Assembly: GCA_964533275.1 (NCBI GenBank)
Contig: CAZHJK010000035.1
Span: 1 to 20,770 of the forward strand
DNA length: 20,770 nt
Source of the DNA: CAZHJK01 sp964533275
Lineage (GTDB): Bacteria > Bacillota > Clostridia > Eubacteriales > Garciellaceae
Direction of reading: 5' to 3'
Within the stretch, counting starts at the first letter, position 1, and the number at the start of each line of letters is the position of its first letter. Shown here one piece after another: positions 7,740-14,968 of the stretch. The position numbers were made by a program, and so were the translations under genes. The notes beneath the pieces are model-generated. The model was not told the DNA's origin. It saw only the letters and a program-made list of their open reading frames with translations, and made no database searches.

Positions 7740-8858
7740 TTAATCAATTTCTTTTTCTAATAATCTCACAGGTAATATTAAATAAACAAAGTATTCATCT
7801 TCTAATGGTTTTATTACACAGGGACTTACTGAAGTAGTAAACTCTAAGAATATTTCATGATCTTCTATTATTTTTAATGCATCTAGAAGATATTTAGAAT
7901 TAAATGCAATTTTTATATCCTGTCCTTCAGTTTCAATAGGTAATTCTTCATGTACCTGACCTATTTCTGCATTAGATGTAATAATTAATTTATTCTGTAT
8001 TATTTCCATCTTTATTAAATTGTTTTTACCCTGTCTTGCAAGTAGCTCTGCTCTTTCACAGCTATTTACCAAGTCACTGGTTAATACCTTTATCCTTGTT
8101 TTATATTCCTCAGGAAGTATTTGATTGTAGTTTATAAACTCTCCCTCTAATAATCTAGAGGTTATTCTAGTATCATCATATTGGAAAAGAATATGATTGC
8201 CTAATTTTGAGATTTGTATCAATTCGTCTTCACCAGTTAGTATTTTACTGATTTCATTTAATGTTCTTCCGGGAATTACTTCCTTTATCTTATAATTATC
8301 ATCATTTTCAGTTTTACCCCGTCTCAAGGCTAATCTATAACCATCTAAAGCAACTAACCTAACTTGATTTTCATCAATTTCCAATAGGGTACCGGTTAAT
8401 ACAGGTCTTGTTTCATCGGATGCTACAGAAAATATGGTTTGCCTTATCATATTTCTAAATAAGTCTTGGGGTATTTCAATGTTATTTTCATAATTTATCT
8501 CTGGTAATTCTGGAAAGTCTATTCCACTTTGACCTTGAATTTGAAATTCTGAGCTTGCACAGGTAATTTCTGTTTTATATTCATCATTTGATTTAATTTC
8601 AACCGGAGCATCAGGTAATTTTCTTATTAATTCTACAATAATTTTTGAAGAGAGCACTACAGAACCTTCTTCAATAATTTCTCCCTCTATAAATCTTTCT
8701 ATTCCGATTTCTAAGTCAGTGGCTATTAATTTTATTTGATTATCTTCTGCTTGAATTAAAATTCCTTCTAGTATTGGAAGTGTTGTTCTGGTGGAAACAG
8801 CTTTTTGTACTATAGAGAAACCTTCTAATAGTTTCTTTTTGGAACAAATAATATTCAT
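7740..8858 (-). CDS. dnaN: DNA polymerase III beta subunit (sliding clamp)
   Basis: Ring-shaped clamp that tethers DNA polymerase III and other partners to DNA. The start is taken at ATG 8856-8858 (372 residues, the family norm), beginning MNIICSKKKLLEGFSIVQKAV. It is preceded by AAAGGAGG and a 10-base spacer. A longer frame opens at 9020, but its extra 54 residues are translated from the oriC spacer and read as low-complexity Leu/Ile/Tyr, so they are rejected. Three clamp repeats are expected; typical stretches include TRTTLPILEGILIQ, DETRPVLTGTLLEI and the C-terminal YFVYLILPVR. The clamp normally ends soon after LILPVR, and here six more residues (LEKEID) follow, within normal variation. 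A perfect DnaA box lies between its ribosome site and start codon. Confidence 0.97.
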   Translation of the reverse strand: MNIICSKKKLLEGFSIVQKAVSTRTTLPILEGILIQAEDNQIKLIATDLEIGIERFIEGEIIEEGSVVLSSKIIVELIRKLPDAPVEIKSNDEYKTEITCASSEFQIQGQSGIDFPELPEINYENNIEIPQDLFRNMIRQTIFSVASDETRPVLTGTLLEIDENQVRLVALDGYRLALRRGKTENDDNYKIKEVIPGRTLNEISKILTGEDELIQISKLGNHILFQYDDTRITSRLLEGEFINYNQILPEEYKTRIKVLTSDLVNSCERAELLARQGKNNLIKMEIIQNKLIITSNAEIGQVHEELPIETEGQDIKIAFNSKYLLDALKIIEDHEIFLEFTTSVSPCVIKPLEDEYFVYLILPVRLLEKEID

Positions 8859-9108
8859 CTGTGGATAACCTCCTTTAATAGGAATATATATATAAATAAT
8901 ATATTTTAGTAGTAGTAGTAGTAGGGCATGGAAATTTGTTGATAAGTGCCTAAATAAGTATAAATAAGCAAAAACCTGATGTGAACAATTTGTTAGTAAA
9001 GAGTAATGACTTATCCACACTATTAACTTAAATTAAGTAAGGTTTTCTTATGCACATCTTATCCATAGTATTATCAACAATTCATTTTAAAAAAATTTTA
9101 TAATCTAA
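8859..9108. other. oriC, unwinding half (dnaA-dnaN spacer)
   Basis: Strong DnaA boxes (consensus TTATCCACA): perfect at 9011-9019 (plus) and 8860-8868 (minus); one mismatch at 9048-9056, 9059-9067 and 9071-9079 (plus) and 8937-8945 (minus). A weaker 7/9 box lies at 8980-8988. Left of the 8937 box come a short GC-rich stretch (8924-8931), six consecutive TAG units (8907-8924) and an AT-only tract (about 8884-8907). This is the arrangement known for Bacillota: DnaA boxes, GC-rich spacer, DnaA-trio, AT-rich unwinding region. I infer that strand opening starts here. Confidence 0.9.
8907..8924 (+). promoter_or_regulatory. DnaA-trio element (six TAG units)
   Basis: Six uninterrupted TAG trinucleotides, which read 3'-GAT repeats when followed from the DnaA box toward dnaN. 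DnaA-trios as established in B. subtilis bind a DnaA filament on single-stranded DNA. Here orientation, GC-rich spacer and adjoining AT tract all match. Confidence 0.85.
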
Positions 9109-10443
9109 CTAATTGCTTTCTATTTTTTTAACTAATTTAGATATTGTATTTTTTAAGTTTATGTCTTCCTTTATATCTTTAGCGATTTTTTCACAGGCAT
9201 GAATAACAGTAGAATGATCTCTACCGCCAAATTCTTCTCCTACCTTTGGTAGTGAAAGGTCAGTAAGTTCCCTTGATATATACATTGCTATTTGTCTTGG
9301 AAAGGCAATAGCCCTTGTCCTCTTTTTTGAGTTAAATTCATCTACTCTAATATTATAATAATCCCCTACAACTTCTTTAATAATTTTTATGGTTACCTTC
9401 TTTGGAGACATAGAAGAAATAATATCCTTTAAGGCTTCATTAGCTAAATCTACTGATATTTCCTGTCCAGTAAGGGAGGAATATGCAACTATCCTAATTA
9501 AAGCGCCTTCCAACTCTCTTATATTTGATTGAATTTTAGTGGCAATAAAGTGCATTACTTCATTAGGAATTTCAAGATTTTCAACATTTGCCTTCTTTCT
9601 TAAAATAGCTATTCTTGTTTCTAAATCTGGAGCTTGTATATCTGTTATAAGTCCCCATTCAAATCTAGATCGCAACCTATCCTCTAAGGTAGGAATTTCC
9701 TTTGGAGGTCTATCACTGGATATTATAATTTGCTTATTTGAATCATGAAGGGAATTAAAGGTATGAAAGAATTCCTCCTGGGTACTTTCCTTTCCAGCGA
9801 TAAATTGAATATCATCAACTAATAAAACATCAATATTACGGTAGCGATTTCTAAATTCTACATTTTTATCATCACGAATTGAATTTATAAGTTCATTTGT
9901 AAATTTTTCGGAGGATACATACATAACCTTTGATCTTGGATTTTGATTCAAAATAAAATGACCGATGGCATGCATTAAATGAGTTTTTCCTAAACCTACT
10001 CCCCCATATATAAATAGAGGGTTATATGCCTTAGCAGGTGCTTCGGCCACAGCTAAGGATGCAGCGTGGGCAAAGCGATTACTATTACCAATAACAAAGG
10101 TTTCAAAGGTATACTTTGGAATTAGATTGGCAGAAGGAATGCTTTCGGAAATAGGTTTTCCATTGTTATTACTAACTTCATTTTGAATTTTGTCAGTTGG
10201 AATTGAAAATTTAACATTAGTTTGTTCTCCAGTCACCTCTTTTAGAGCATTGGATATTAATACTATGTAGCGGGCTTCTAAAATACCCTTAGTAAAAACA
10301 TTAGGAACACCTAATACGATTTGATTGTCTTGATATGAGATAGGTTCGATGGTTTTAAGCCAGGTATTAAAACTTACCTCAGTTAACTCAGATTTTATGA
10401 TTTCTAAGGTTTTTTCCCAAATATCATATAATGGAGAGTTCAT
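9109..10443 (-). CDS. dnaA: Chromosomal replication initiator DnaA
   Basis: AAA+ initiator that binds DnaA boxes, melts oriC and recruits the helicase; it is also a transcription factor. 444 residues, usual for Bacillota. Domain I at 1-80 (WEKTLEIIKSELTEVSFNTW); a short linker, domain II, at about 83-110; AAA+ domain III with Walker A GGVGLGKT (147-154), Walker B LLVDD (207-211) and the arginine-bearing EDRLRSRFEWG (254-264); domain IV helix-turn-helix near the C-terminus with the box-recognition motif GGRDHSTVIHACEKI. ATG 10441-10443 follows AAAGGAGG at about 6 bases. A near-consensus DnaA box 35 bp upstream (10478-10486) suggests autoregulation. It is followed by dnaN after a 250-bp origin spacer. 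Confidence 0.98.
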   Translation of the reverse strand: MNSPLYDIWEKTLEIIKSELTEVSFNTWLKTIEPISYQDNQIVLGVPNVFTKGILEARYIVLISNALKEVTGEQTNVKFSIPTDKIQNEVSNNNGKPISESIPSANLIPKYTFETFVIGNSNRFAHAASLAVAEAPAKAYNPLFIYGGVGLGKTHLMHAIGHFILNQNPRSKVMYVSSEKFTNELINSIRDDKNVEFRNRYRNIDVLLVDDIQFIAGKESTQEEFFHTFNSLHDSNKQIIISSDRPPKEIPTLEDRLRSRFEWGLITDIQAPDLETRIAILRKKANVENLEIPNEVMHFIATKIQSNIRELEGALIRIVAYSSLTGQEISVDLANEALKDIISSMSPKKVTIKIIKEVVGDYYNIRVDEFNSKKRTRAIAFPRQIAMYISRELTDLSLPKVGEEFGGRDHSTVIHACEKIAKDIKEDINLKNTISKLVKKIESN

Positions 10444-10990
10444 AGCAATCCTCCTTTTCTAAAAATAATCAACAGGTTTGTCCACATTTCGATAAATGGT
10501 TAAATATATATAAAAAAAAATAAATTGTATAATATATTTTTATTAAACATTATAAATAATTAGCTATATATAGTAGTAACATTAAACCTACAATACTAAA
10601 TATATGTATATAAATGTTTTAAGAAATTTACTTATACAATATGATATATTTAAAAGTGAAGTGGATATACTTGTGGATAGATATAAATAATATAATAATA
10701 AAGTTTATTTTATTAACAATCGCGAATTTAAATATATTAACAAGTAAATAATTTGTTAAATTAGCAATTATGGTTAATAGAAAGAGTATTAAAAATTTAT
10801 GCACATATTACTCACAGAATTATCCACAGTCTGTGTATATCCTGTGGATAATATGGATAATCAACAAAAAGTTATTAACAATCTGTTTATATAATATCAA
10901 ATAATATTGGGCTTATCAATAATATTTAATAAATTATCCACAAAATATTAGCTTTTTTATCAAATTATCCACAATGTAACTTTATTTTAA
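10444..10990. other. oriC, upstream DnaA-box cluster
   Basis: Gene-free, very AT-rich region with dense DnaA boxes. Perfect: 10820-10828, 10934-10942, 10965-10973 (plus) and 10843-10851 (minus). One mismatch: 10478-10486 and 10797-10805 (plus), 10672-10680 and 10852-10860 (minus). Several 7/9 boxes occur at 10466-10474, 10660-10668, 10808-10816, 10832-10840, 10858-10866, 10872-10880 and 10913-10921. With 8859-9108 it makes a bipartite origin around dnaA, as in B. subtilis. The 10490-10800 part is nearly pure A/T, with no further structure that I can name and no promoter for dnaA that I can support. Confidence 0.9.
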
Positions 10991-11045
10991 CTTATGATTC
11001 AGTTATAATGGATATGTTCTAACATTTATAAAACTTGATTAAACC

Positions 11046-11074
11046 TTGACATGTACAAGGGTAATAGATATAAT
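11046..11074 (+). promoter_or_regulatory. Consensus sigma-A promoter for rpmH
   Basis: TTGACA (11046-11051), a 17-base spacer and TATAAT (11069-11074): both hexamers are perfect. The leader would be about 60 bases and contains a small hairpin (AATGCA-TT-TGCATT, 11113-11126) just before the ribosome site. Confidence 0.9.
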
Positions 11075-11143
11075 TTTAGAGTAATAATATTATAGTGGGT
11101 AATCTATGTTTTAATGCATTTGCATTGAAGGAGGTGTCTTAGT

Positions 11144-11278
11144 ATGAAAAGAACTTTTCAACCAAAGAAAAGACAAAGAAAAAAAGTTCATGGTTTTAGA
11201 AAAAGAATGGCTACAGCGTCAGGACGTAATGTATTAAAGAGAAGAAGAAGTAAAGGAAGAAAACTATTGTCAGCATAA
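11144..11278 (+). CDS. rpmH: 50S ribosomal protein L34
   Basis: 44 codons plus stop, below the usual ORF-calling limit. The protein is almost wholly basic: it starts MKRTFQPKKRQRKKVHGF, contains FRKRMATASGRNVLKRRR and ends GRKLLSA, which is the L34 signature. It binds 23S rRNA in the large subunit. AAGGAGGTG sits 7 bases before the ATG, close to a full anti-Shine-Dalgarno match. It is first in the plus-strand arm, driven by the consensus promoter at 11046-11074, and a terminator-like hairpin begins inside its stop codon. Confidence 0.98.
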   Translation: MKRTFQPKKRQRKKVHGFRKRMATASGRNVLKRRRSKGRKLLSA

Positions 11279-11300
11279 AGGCCTGAACCAAGGCCTTTTT
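11277..11300 (+). terminator. Intrinsic terminator/attenuator between rpmH and rnpA
   Basis: AAAGGCCT and AGGCCTTT form an 8-bp stem around GAACCA and run straight into TTTTT. It overlaps the rpmH stop codon. It probably lets rpmH be made in excess over the downstream genes. Confidence 0.75.
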
Positions 11301-11320
11301 CTACAATAATAAAGATAGAA

Positions 11321-11447
11321 TTAGTTGCTAGATGTATGGGAACAGGGAACAGAAAACCCTGAAAGACAGTTACCAAAGATACCAGATAACATGAAAAACA
11401 GTTAAAGATTTTACTATAAACTAGTAACAAGCAACTAACAACTATAA
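11321..11447. repeat. Heptamer-periodic repeat tract in the rpmH-rnpA gap
   Basis: The inverted 24-bp CAGGGTT-type module lies at 11338-11361, including two adjacent GGAACAG units (11339-11352). Similar-sized units follow up to about 11390 in looser form. A second run of four (ACTAGTA, ACAAGCA, ACTAACA, ACTATAA) lies at 11420-11447. Orientation is opposite to the tracts around rpe. Confidence 0.6.
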
Positions 11448-11471
11448 TTTTTTGGAGGCTCTATTATTATA

Positions 11472-11807
11472 ATGAAACAAACCTTTTCACTTAAAAAGAA
11501 TCAAGATTTTAAATTAGTATATACTAGGGGTAAATCCTATGGAAATAGATTGTTAGTTATATATTATTTACCTAATGAAAAGGATTATAATAATCTTGGA
11601 TTATCTGTAAGTAAAAAAGTTGGTAATAGTGTGGTTAGAAACAGAGTAAAAAGATTAATAAGAGAAAGCTATAGACTAAATGAAGAAAAAATAAAAACAG
11701 GTTATAATATTATTATAATAGCTAGAGTGAAATCCAATAATGCTGATTTTAAAACATTGGAAAAAGCTTTAATTCATTTGATGAAAAAGGTGAATTTTTG
11801 GCTATAA
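11472..11807 (+). CDS. rnpA: Ribonuclease P protein component
   Basis: Protein cofactor of RNase P, which matures the 5' ends of tRNAs. 111 residues, normal. The N-terminal substrate-binding face (FSLKKNQDFKLVYTRGK) and the RNA-binding RNR motif RNRVKRLIRE (56-65) are visible. The start ATG has a GGAGG at 11454-11458, so the spacer is an unusually long 13 bases; there is no better in-frame start between them. It is followed 25 bp later by yidD in the conserved rpmH-rnpA-yidD-yidC order. Confidence 0.96.
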   Translation: MKQTFSLKKNQDFKLVYTRGKSYGNRLLVIYYLPNEKDYNNLGLSVSKKVGNSVVRNRVKRLIRESYRLNEEKIKTGYNIIIIARVKSNNADFKTLEKALIHLMKKVNFWL

Positions 11808-11832
11808 TACAAAAAAAGATAGGTGACACTTT

Positions 11833-12045
11833 ATGATAAGAAGGATAGCCTTATTAATGGTTAGGTTTTATCAAAGGATAATATCTCCTATATTACCTAA
11901 AACCTGTCGCTTTTATCCGACTTGTTCCCAATATACCTATCAAGCTATAGAAAAATATGGCATAATAAAAGGTATATATCTAGGAGTTAAAAGAATTTCG
12001 AAATGTCATCCTTTTCATCCTGGTGGAAATGATCCCCTGCCATAG
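11833..12045 (+). CDS. yidD: Membrane protein insertion efficiency factor
   Basis: Small membrane-associated protein thought to help YidC insert proteins. 70 residues. Amphipathic start (MIRRIALLMVRFYQRIISP), then KTCRFYPTCSQYTYQAI with Cys25 and Cys31, and HPFHPGGNDPLP with Cys58 before it: the family's three conserved cysteines and its signature. The ATG is preceded by AGGTGA at a usual distance. It sits directly ahead of yidC. Confidence 0.96.
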   Translation: MIRRIALLMVRFYQRIISPILPKTCRFYPTCSQYTYQAIEKYGIIKGIYLGVKRISKCHPFHPGGNDPLP

Positions 12046-12086
12046 TTGAAAGGGATTATATAAAATATAATAGGGGGTATTTATTA

Positions 12087-12758
12087 GTGGAATTTATATA
12101 TGAAATGATGGGGAAACTTTTATATAGTGTCTATTTAGTTATACAAAATTATGGATTAGCTATAATTGTATTTACTATTATAATAAAAGTTGCTTTACTT
12201 CCTCTAACTTTAAAACAAACAAATTCAATGAAAAAAATGAATGAACTTCAGCCACAACTTAAGGAGATACAGGAGAAGTATAAAAACAATAAGGAAAAAT
12301 TAAATGAGAAGATGATGCAATTATATAAGGATAATAATTATAATCCAGCAGGTGGTTGTCTTCCGCTACTTTTACAATTTCCTATATTAATTGGTCTTTT
12401 TAGAGTATTACAGAATCCACAACTCTATGTATTCCCAGAGAGTGTTTATGAGGGTGTAGTTCAAAATTTCTTATGGCTTCCTAATCTAGGAAATCCAGAC
12501 CCATACTATATACTACCTGTACTAGCTGCAGCAACAACCTATTTATCCACTAAGATGATTAGTGCTAATAGTGCTGGTGGTGGTGCTGCACAAACACAAA
12601 AAACAATGAATATGATCATGCCCCTTATGATTGGTTGGATTAGTATAAATTTTCCATCAGGTTTAGCTCTATACTGGGTTATGAGCAACTTGTTCCAAAT
12701 GGGACAGCAATATGTTGCTTTAAGGAAAGTTCCAGGAAATAAGGAGGTTACTAGATAG
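12087..12758 (+). CDS. yidC: YidC/Oxa1 membrane insertase
   Basis: Inserts proteins into the cytoplasmic membrane, alone or with SecYEG. 223 residues, with a GTG start after GGGGGT. Unlike B. subtilis SpoIIIJ it shows no lipoprotein signal peptide; short forms without one occur in clostridia. TM1 about 12-40; cytoplasmic charged hairpin about 45-85 (KEIQEKYKNNKEKLNEKM, coiled-coil-like); TM2 about 92-110 (GGCLPLLLQFPILIGLF); TM3 about 140-158; then a TM4/5 pair about 173-212, with FPSGLALYWVMSNLFQMGQQ typical of the family. The groove-lining basic residue appears as Lys34 rather than Arg, an alignment inference. Jag begins one base after its stop. Confidence 0.95.
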   Translation: MEFIYEMMGKLLYSVYLVIQNYGLAIIVFTIIIKVALLPLTLKQTNSMKKMNELQPQLKEIQEKYKNNKEKLNEKMMQLYKDNNYNPAGGCLPLLLQFPILIGLFRVLQNPQLYVFPESVYEGVVQNFLWLPNLGNPDPYYILPVLAAATTYLSTKMISANSAGGGAAQTQKTMNMIMPLMIGWISINFPSGLALYWVMSNLFQMGQQYVALRKVPGNKEVTR

Positions 12759-12759
12759 A

Positions 12760-13380
12760 ATGGAAAAAACAATAGCTATAGGTAGAACCATTCAAGATGC
12801 AATAGATAATGGGTTAAAGGAATTGAAAGCCGATAGAGATAATGTTGATATAAATGTAGTGGATGTTCCTTCTAAGGGTATATTTGGTTTAATAGGCAGT
12901 AAGCTAGCTAAGGTTGAAATTTCCATTAAGGATAATACCGAAGAAACGGCAAAAGATTTTCTATATAATATACTCAAATCAATGAATGTAACAGCTAGTA
13001 TTCATACAGAACTAGCAGATAATGTTCTTAATGTAGAAGTTGAAGGTCCAGATATGGGTATATTAATAGGAAGAAGAGGAGAAACCTTAGATGCAATACA
13101 ATATTTAATTAGCCTAATTGTTAATAAGGATAAAGAACAATATATTCGTGTATTACTAGACACTGAAAATTATAGAGCTAAGAGAGAGAAAACCTTACAG
13201 AGATTAGCGGACAGGCTAGCAAAAAAAGTAGTAAAGACGAATAAAAAAGTTTTACTGGAACCTATGAATCCCTATGAAAGAAGAATTATTCATTCTTTTC
13301 TTCAAAATCATCCTAAAGTAGTTACCCAAAGCGAAGGTGAAGAACCCTATAGAAAAGTAGTAATTTCCTTAAAAAAATAG
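12760..13380 (+). CDS. jag: Jag/KhpB RNA-binding protein (KH-R3H)
   Basis: Cytoplasmic RNA-binding protein genetically tied to YidC and cell-envelope functions (EloR/KhpB in streptococci). 206 residues in the family order: Jag-N domain 1-55 (VPSKGIFGLIGSKLAKVEI); KH domain about 75-125 with GPDMGILIGRRGETLDAIQ; R3H domain about 145-206 with NPYERRIIHSFLQ. The ATG starts one base after the yidC stop and has AAGGAGG inside the yidC 3' end, so translation is probably coupled. A 28-bp perfect palindrome lies just after its stop. Confidence 0.95.
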   Translation: MEKTIAIGRTIQDAIDNGLKELKADRDNVDINVVDVPSKGIFGLIGSKLAKVEISIKDNTEETAKDFLYNILKSMNVTASIHTELADNVLNVEVEGPDMGILIGRRGETLDAIQYLISLIVNKDKEQYIRVLLDTENYRAKREKTLQRLADRLAKKVVKTNKKVLLEPMNPYERRIIHSFLQNHPKVVTQSEGEEPYRKVVISLKK

Positions 13381-13388
13381 ACTAACTC

Positions 13389-13416
13389 TAAACCCAGTAA
13401 TGCATTACTGGGTTTA
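13389..13416. terminator. 28-bp perfect palindrome after jag, probable terminator
   Basis: Fourteen-base arms (TAAACCCAGTAATG and its complement) meet without a spacer. It is centred on ATGCAT. The T-tract after it (GGGTTTATGTAATTT) is weak. It could terminate the rpmH-jag transcript or act as a bidirectional signal or operator. Confidence 0.55.
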
Positions 13417-13430
13417 TGTAATTTATAAGC

Positions 13431-13551
13431 TTTTGGGTATTCCTATGGGGCAGGTATATGGTAGAGATTTTGGGGTATTCCTATATAGTAAGGTAGAAGG
13501 TAGAGGTTAGTGGTTTTCCTTTTCTACCTTATACCTTATACCATCTACCAG
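13431..13551. repeat. Repeat tract before mnmE
   Basis: Contains an imperfect direct repeat TTTTGGGTATTCCTAT (13431-13446; with one extra G at 13468-13484), then GGTA-rich heptamers (13489-13509) and, on the far side, inverted CTACCTT/ATACCTT/ATACCAT/CTACCAG units (13524-13551). TAAGGTAGAA (13489-13498) and TTCTACCTTA (13522-13531) can pair. Same 7-bp period as the tracts near rpe. Confidence 0.6.
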
Positions 13552-13573
13552 AATTTAATAAGAAGGTGAAAAA

Positions 13574-14959
13574 ATGTATGTAAGTGATACAATTGCTGCT
13601 ATATCAACAGCACCTGGTGAGGCAGGCATTGGTATTGTAAGAATGAGTGGTAGTCAGGCTTTTTCTATTGTAGGAGAATTATTTGAGTCTTCCTCAGGAA
13701 AGGATTTTTTAAGTATTAAAAATCGTACAATAAATCATGGGTTTATTATAGATCCTAAAACTAATAATAAAATAGATGAGGTCTTAATAAGTAAAATGCA
13801 ATCCCCTAATACATATACAAGGGAAGATATAGTTGAGATTAATTGCCATGGCGGAACCTTGGCAGTAAAGAGAATATTGGAACTACTTTTGAGAAATGGT
13901 GCTAGTTTAGCTGAGCCTGGAGAGTTTACAAAAAGAGCATTTCTTAATGGAAGAATAGATTTATCCCAAGCTGAGGCAGTCATAGATCTTATTACTGCAA
14001 AAACAGATAAGGGAATGGATGTAGCATTTGAACAATTAGAGGGGAGTCTTTCTTCTAAAATACTTGAAATCAGAGAAAGTATTATAAATATGCTGGCACA
14101 TATCGAAGCATCTATTGATTATCCGGAATACGATATTGAAGAAGTAACATATGATACTTTATTAAAACAAGCTCAAGAGGTTAGTGATAAAATTCAAAAG
14201 CTTCTAGAAACTGCAGATACAGGTAAAATCCTTAGGGAGGGGTTAAGCACTGTTATTATTGGCAAGCCAAATGTCGGTAAATCTTCCCTATTAAACGCAC
14301 TATTAAAGGAAGGGCGTGCAATAGTTACAGATGTTCCCGGTACCACAAGGGATATAATTGAAGACTATATAAATATAAGGGGTATACCCCTTAGGATAAT
14401 AGATACTGCTGGTATTAGAGAAACAGAGGATGTTATTGAAAAAATAGGAGTGGATAAATCTAAGGAATTAATTGAACAAGCGGATTTGATACTTTTTATT
14501 TTAGATATAAGTTCTAAGTTATCCAAGGAAGATGAAATACTTATGGAATTGTTAAAGGATAAAAAGGCTATAGTATTATTTAATAAAACTGACCTAAAGC
14601 CTGCACTTACTATAGAGAAGCTTAAAGAACATTTTAAGGGGAAAAGTATTATTGAAATCTCTGCTTTAAAGGGAGAAGGCTTGGATAAACTAGAGGAAGA
14701 AATTGTTGAAATGGTATACGGAGGGCAGGTATCTGCAGGGGATACTGGTTTAGTATCTAATATAAGACATAAAAATTTATTGGAAAGTGCAATAAATAGT
14801 GCTAATATTACTATTGAAACAATCAAGGACAATCTTCCCTTGGAATTAATCTCTGTGGATCTAAAGGATTGTTGGGATTTACTTGGGCAGGTAACTGGTG
14901 ATACTATTGCTGAAGATATTATTGACCAGATCTTTGCTAATTTTTGTATTGGAAAGTAG
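13574..14959 (+). CDS. mnmE: tRNA modification GTPase MnmE (TrmE)
   Basis: With MnmG makes the cmnm5 modification at U34 of some tRNAs; membrane-loosely-associated, K+-dependent GTPase. 461 residues. The N-terminal formyl-tetrahydrofolate-binding part (APGEAGIGIVRMSG, 14-26) starts the protein. The GTPase inserted in a helical domain shows G1 GKPNVGKS (230-237), G2 region PGTTRD (255-260), G3 DTAG (277-280) and G4 NKTD. The final FCIGK (Cys458) is the family's hallmark C-terminus. The ATG follows AAGAAGGTGA. MnmG starts 9 bp downstream. Confidence 0.98.
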   Translation: MYVSDTIAAISTAPGEAGIGIVRMSGSQAFSIVGELFESSSGKDFLSIKNRTINHGFIIDPKTNNKIDEVLISKMQSPNTYTREDIVEINCHGGTLAVKRILELLLRNGASLAEPGEFTKRAFLNGRIDLSQAEAVIDLITAKTDKGMDVAFEQLEGSLSSKILEIRESIINMLAHIEASIDYPEYDIEEVTYDTLLKQAQEVSDKIQKLLETADTGKILREGLSTVIIGKPNVGKSSLLNALLKEGRAIVTDVPGTTRDIIEDYINIRGIPLRIIDTAGIRETEDVIEKIGVDKSKELIEQADLILFILDISSKLSKEDEILMELLKDKKAIVLFNKTDLKPALTIEKLKEHFKGKSIIEISALKGEGLDKLEEEIVEMVYGGQVSAGDTGLVSNIRHKNLLESAINSANITIETIKDNLPLELISVDLKDCWDLLGQVTGDTIAEDIIDQIFANFCIGK

Positions 14960-14968
14960 GAGTTATAC

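Noticed and set aside
8859..9020. A 54-residue N-terminal extension of DnaN
   Set aside because: It is translated from the oriC spacer (TAG trios and DnaA boxes) and reads as low-complexity Leu/Ile/Tyr. The internal ATG 8858 has a good ribosome site and the family N-terminus.
10571..10579. TAGTAGTAA upstream of dnaA as a second DnaA-trio
   Set aside because: Only two exact units, and no strong DnaA box lies within about 90 bases; the six-unit element at 8907 is far better placed.
11188..11430. 80-codon minus-strand frame across rpmH and the repeat tract
   Set aside because: Overlaps rpmH and the heptamer tract antisense; no known motif.
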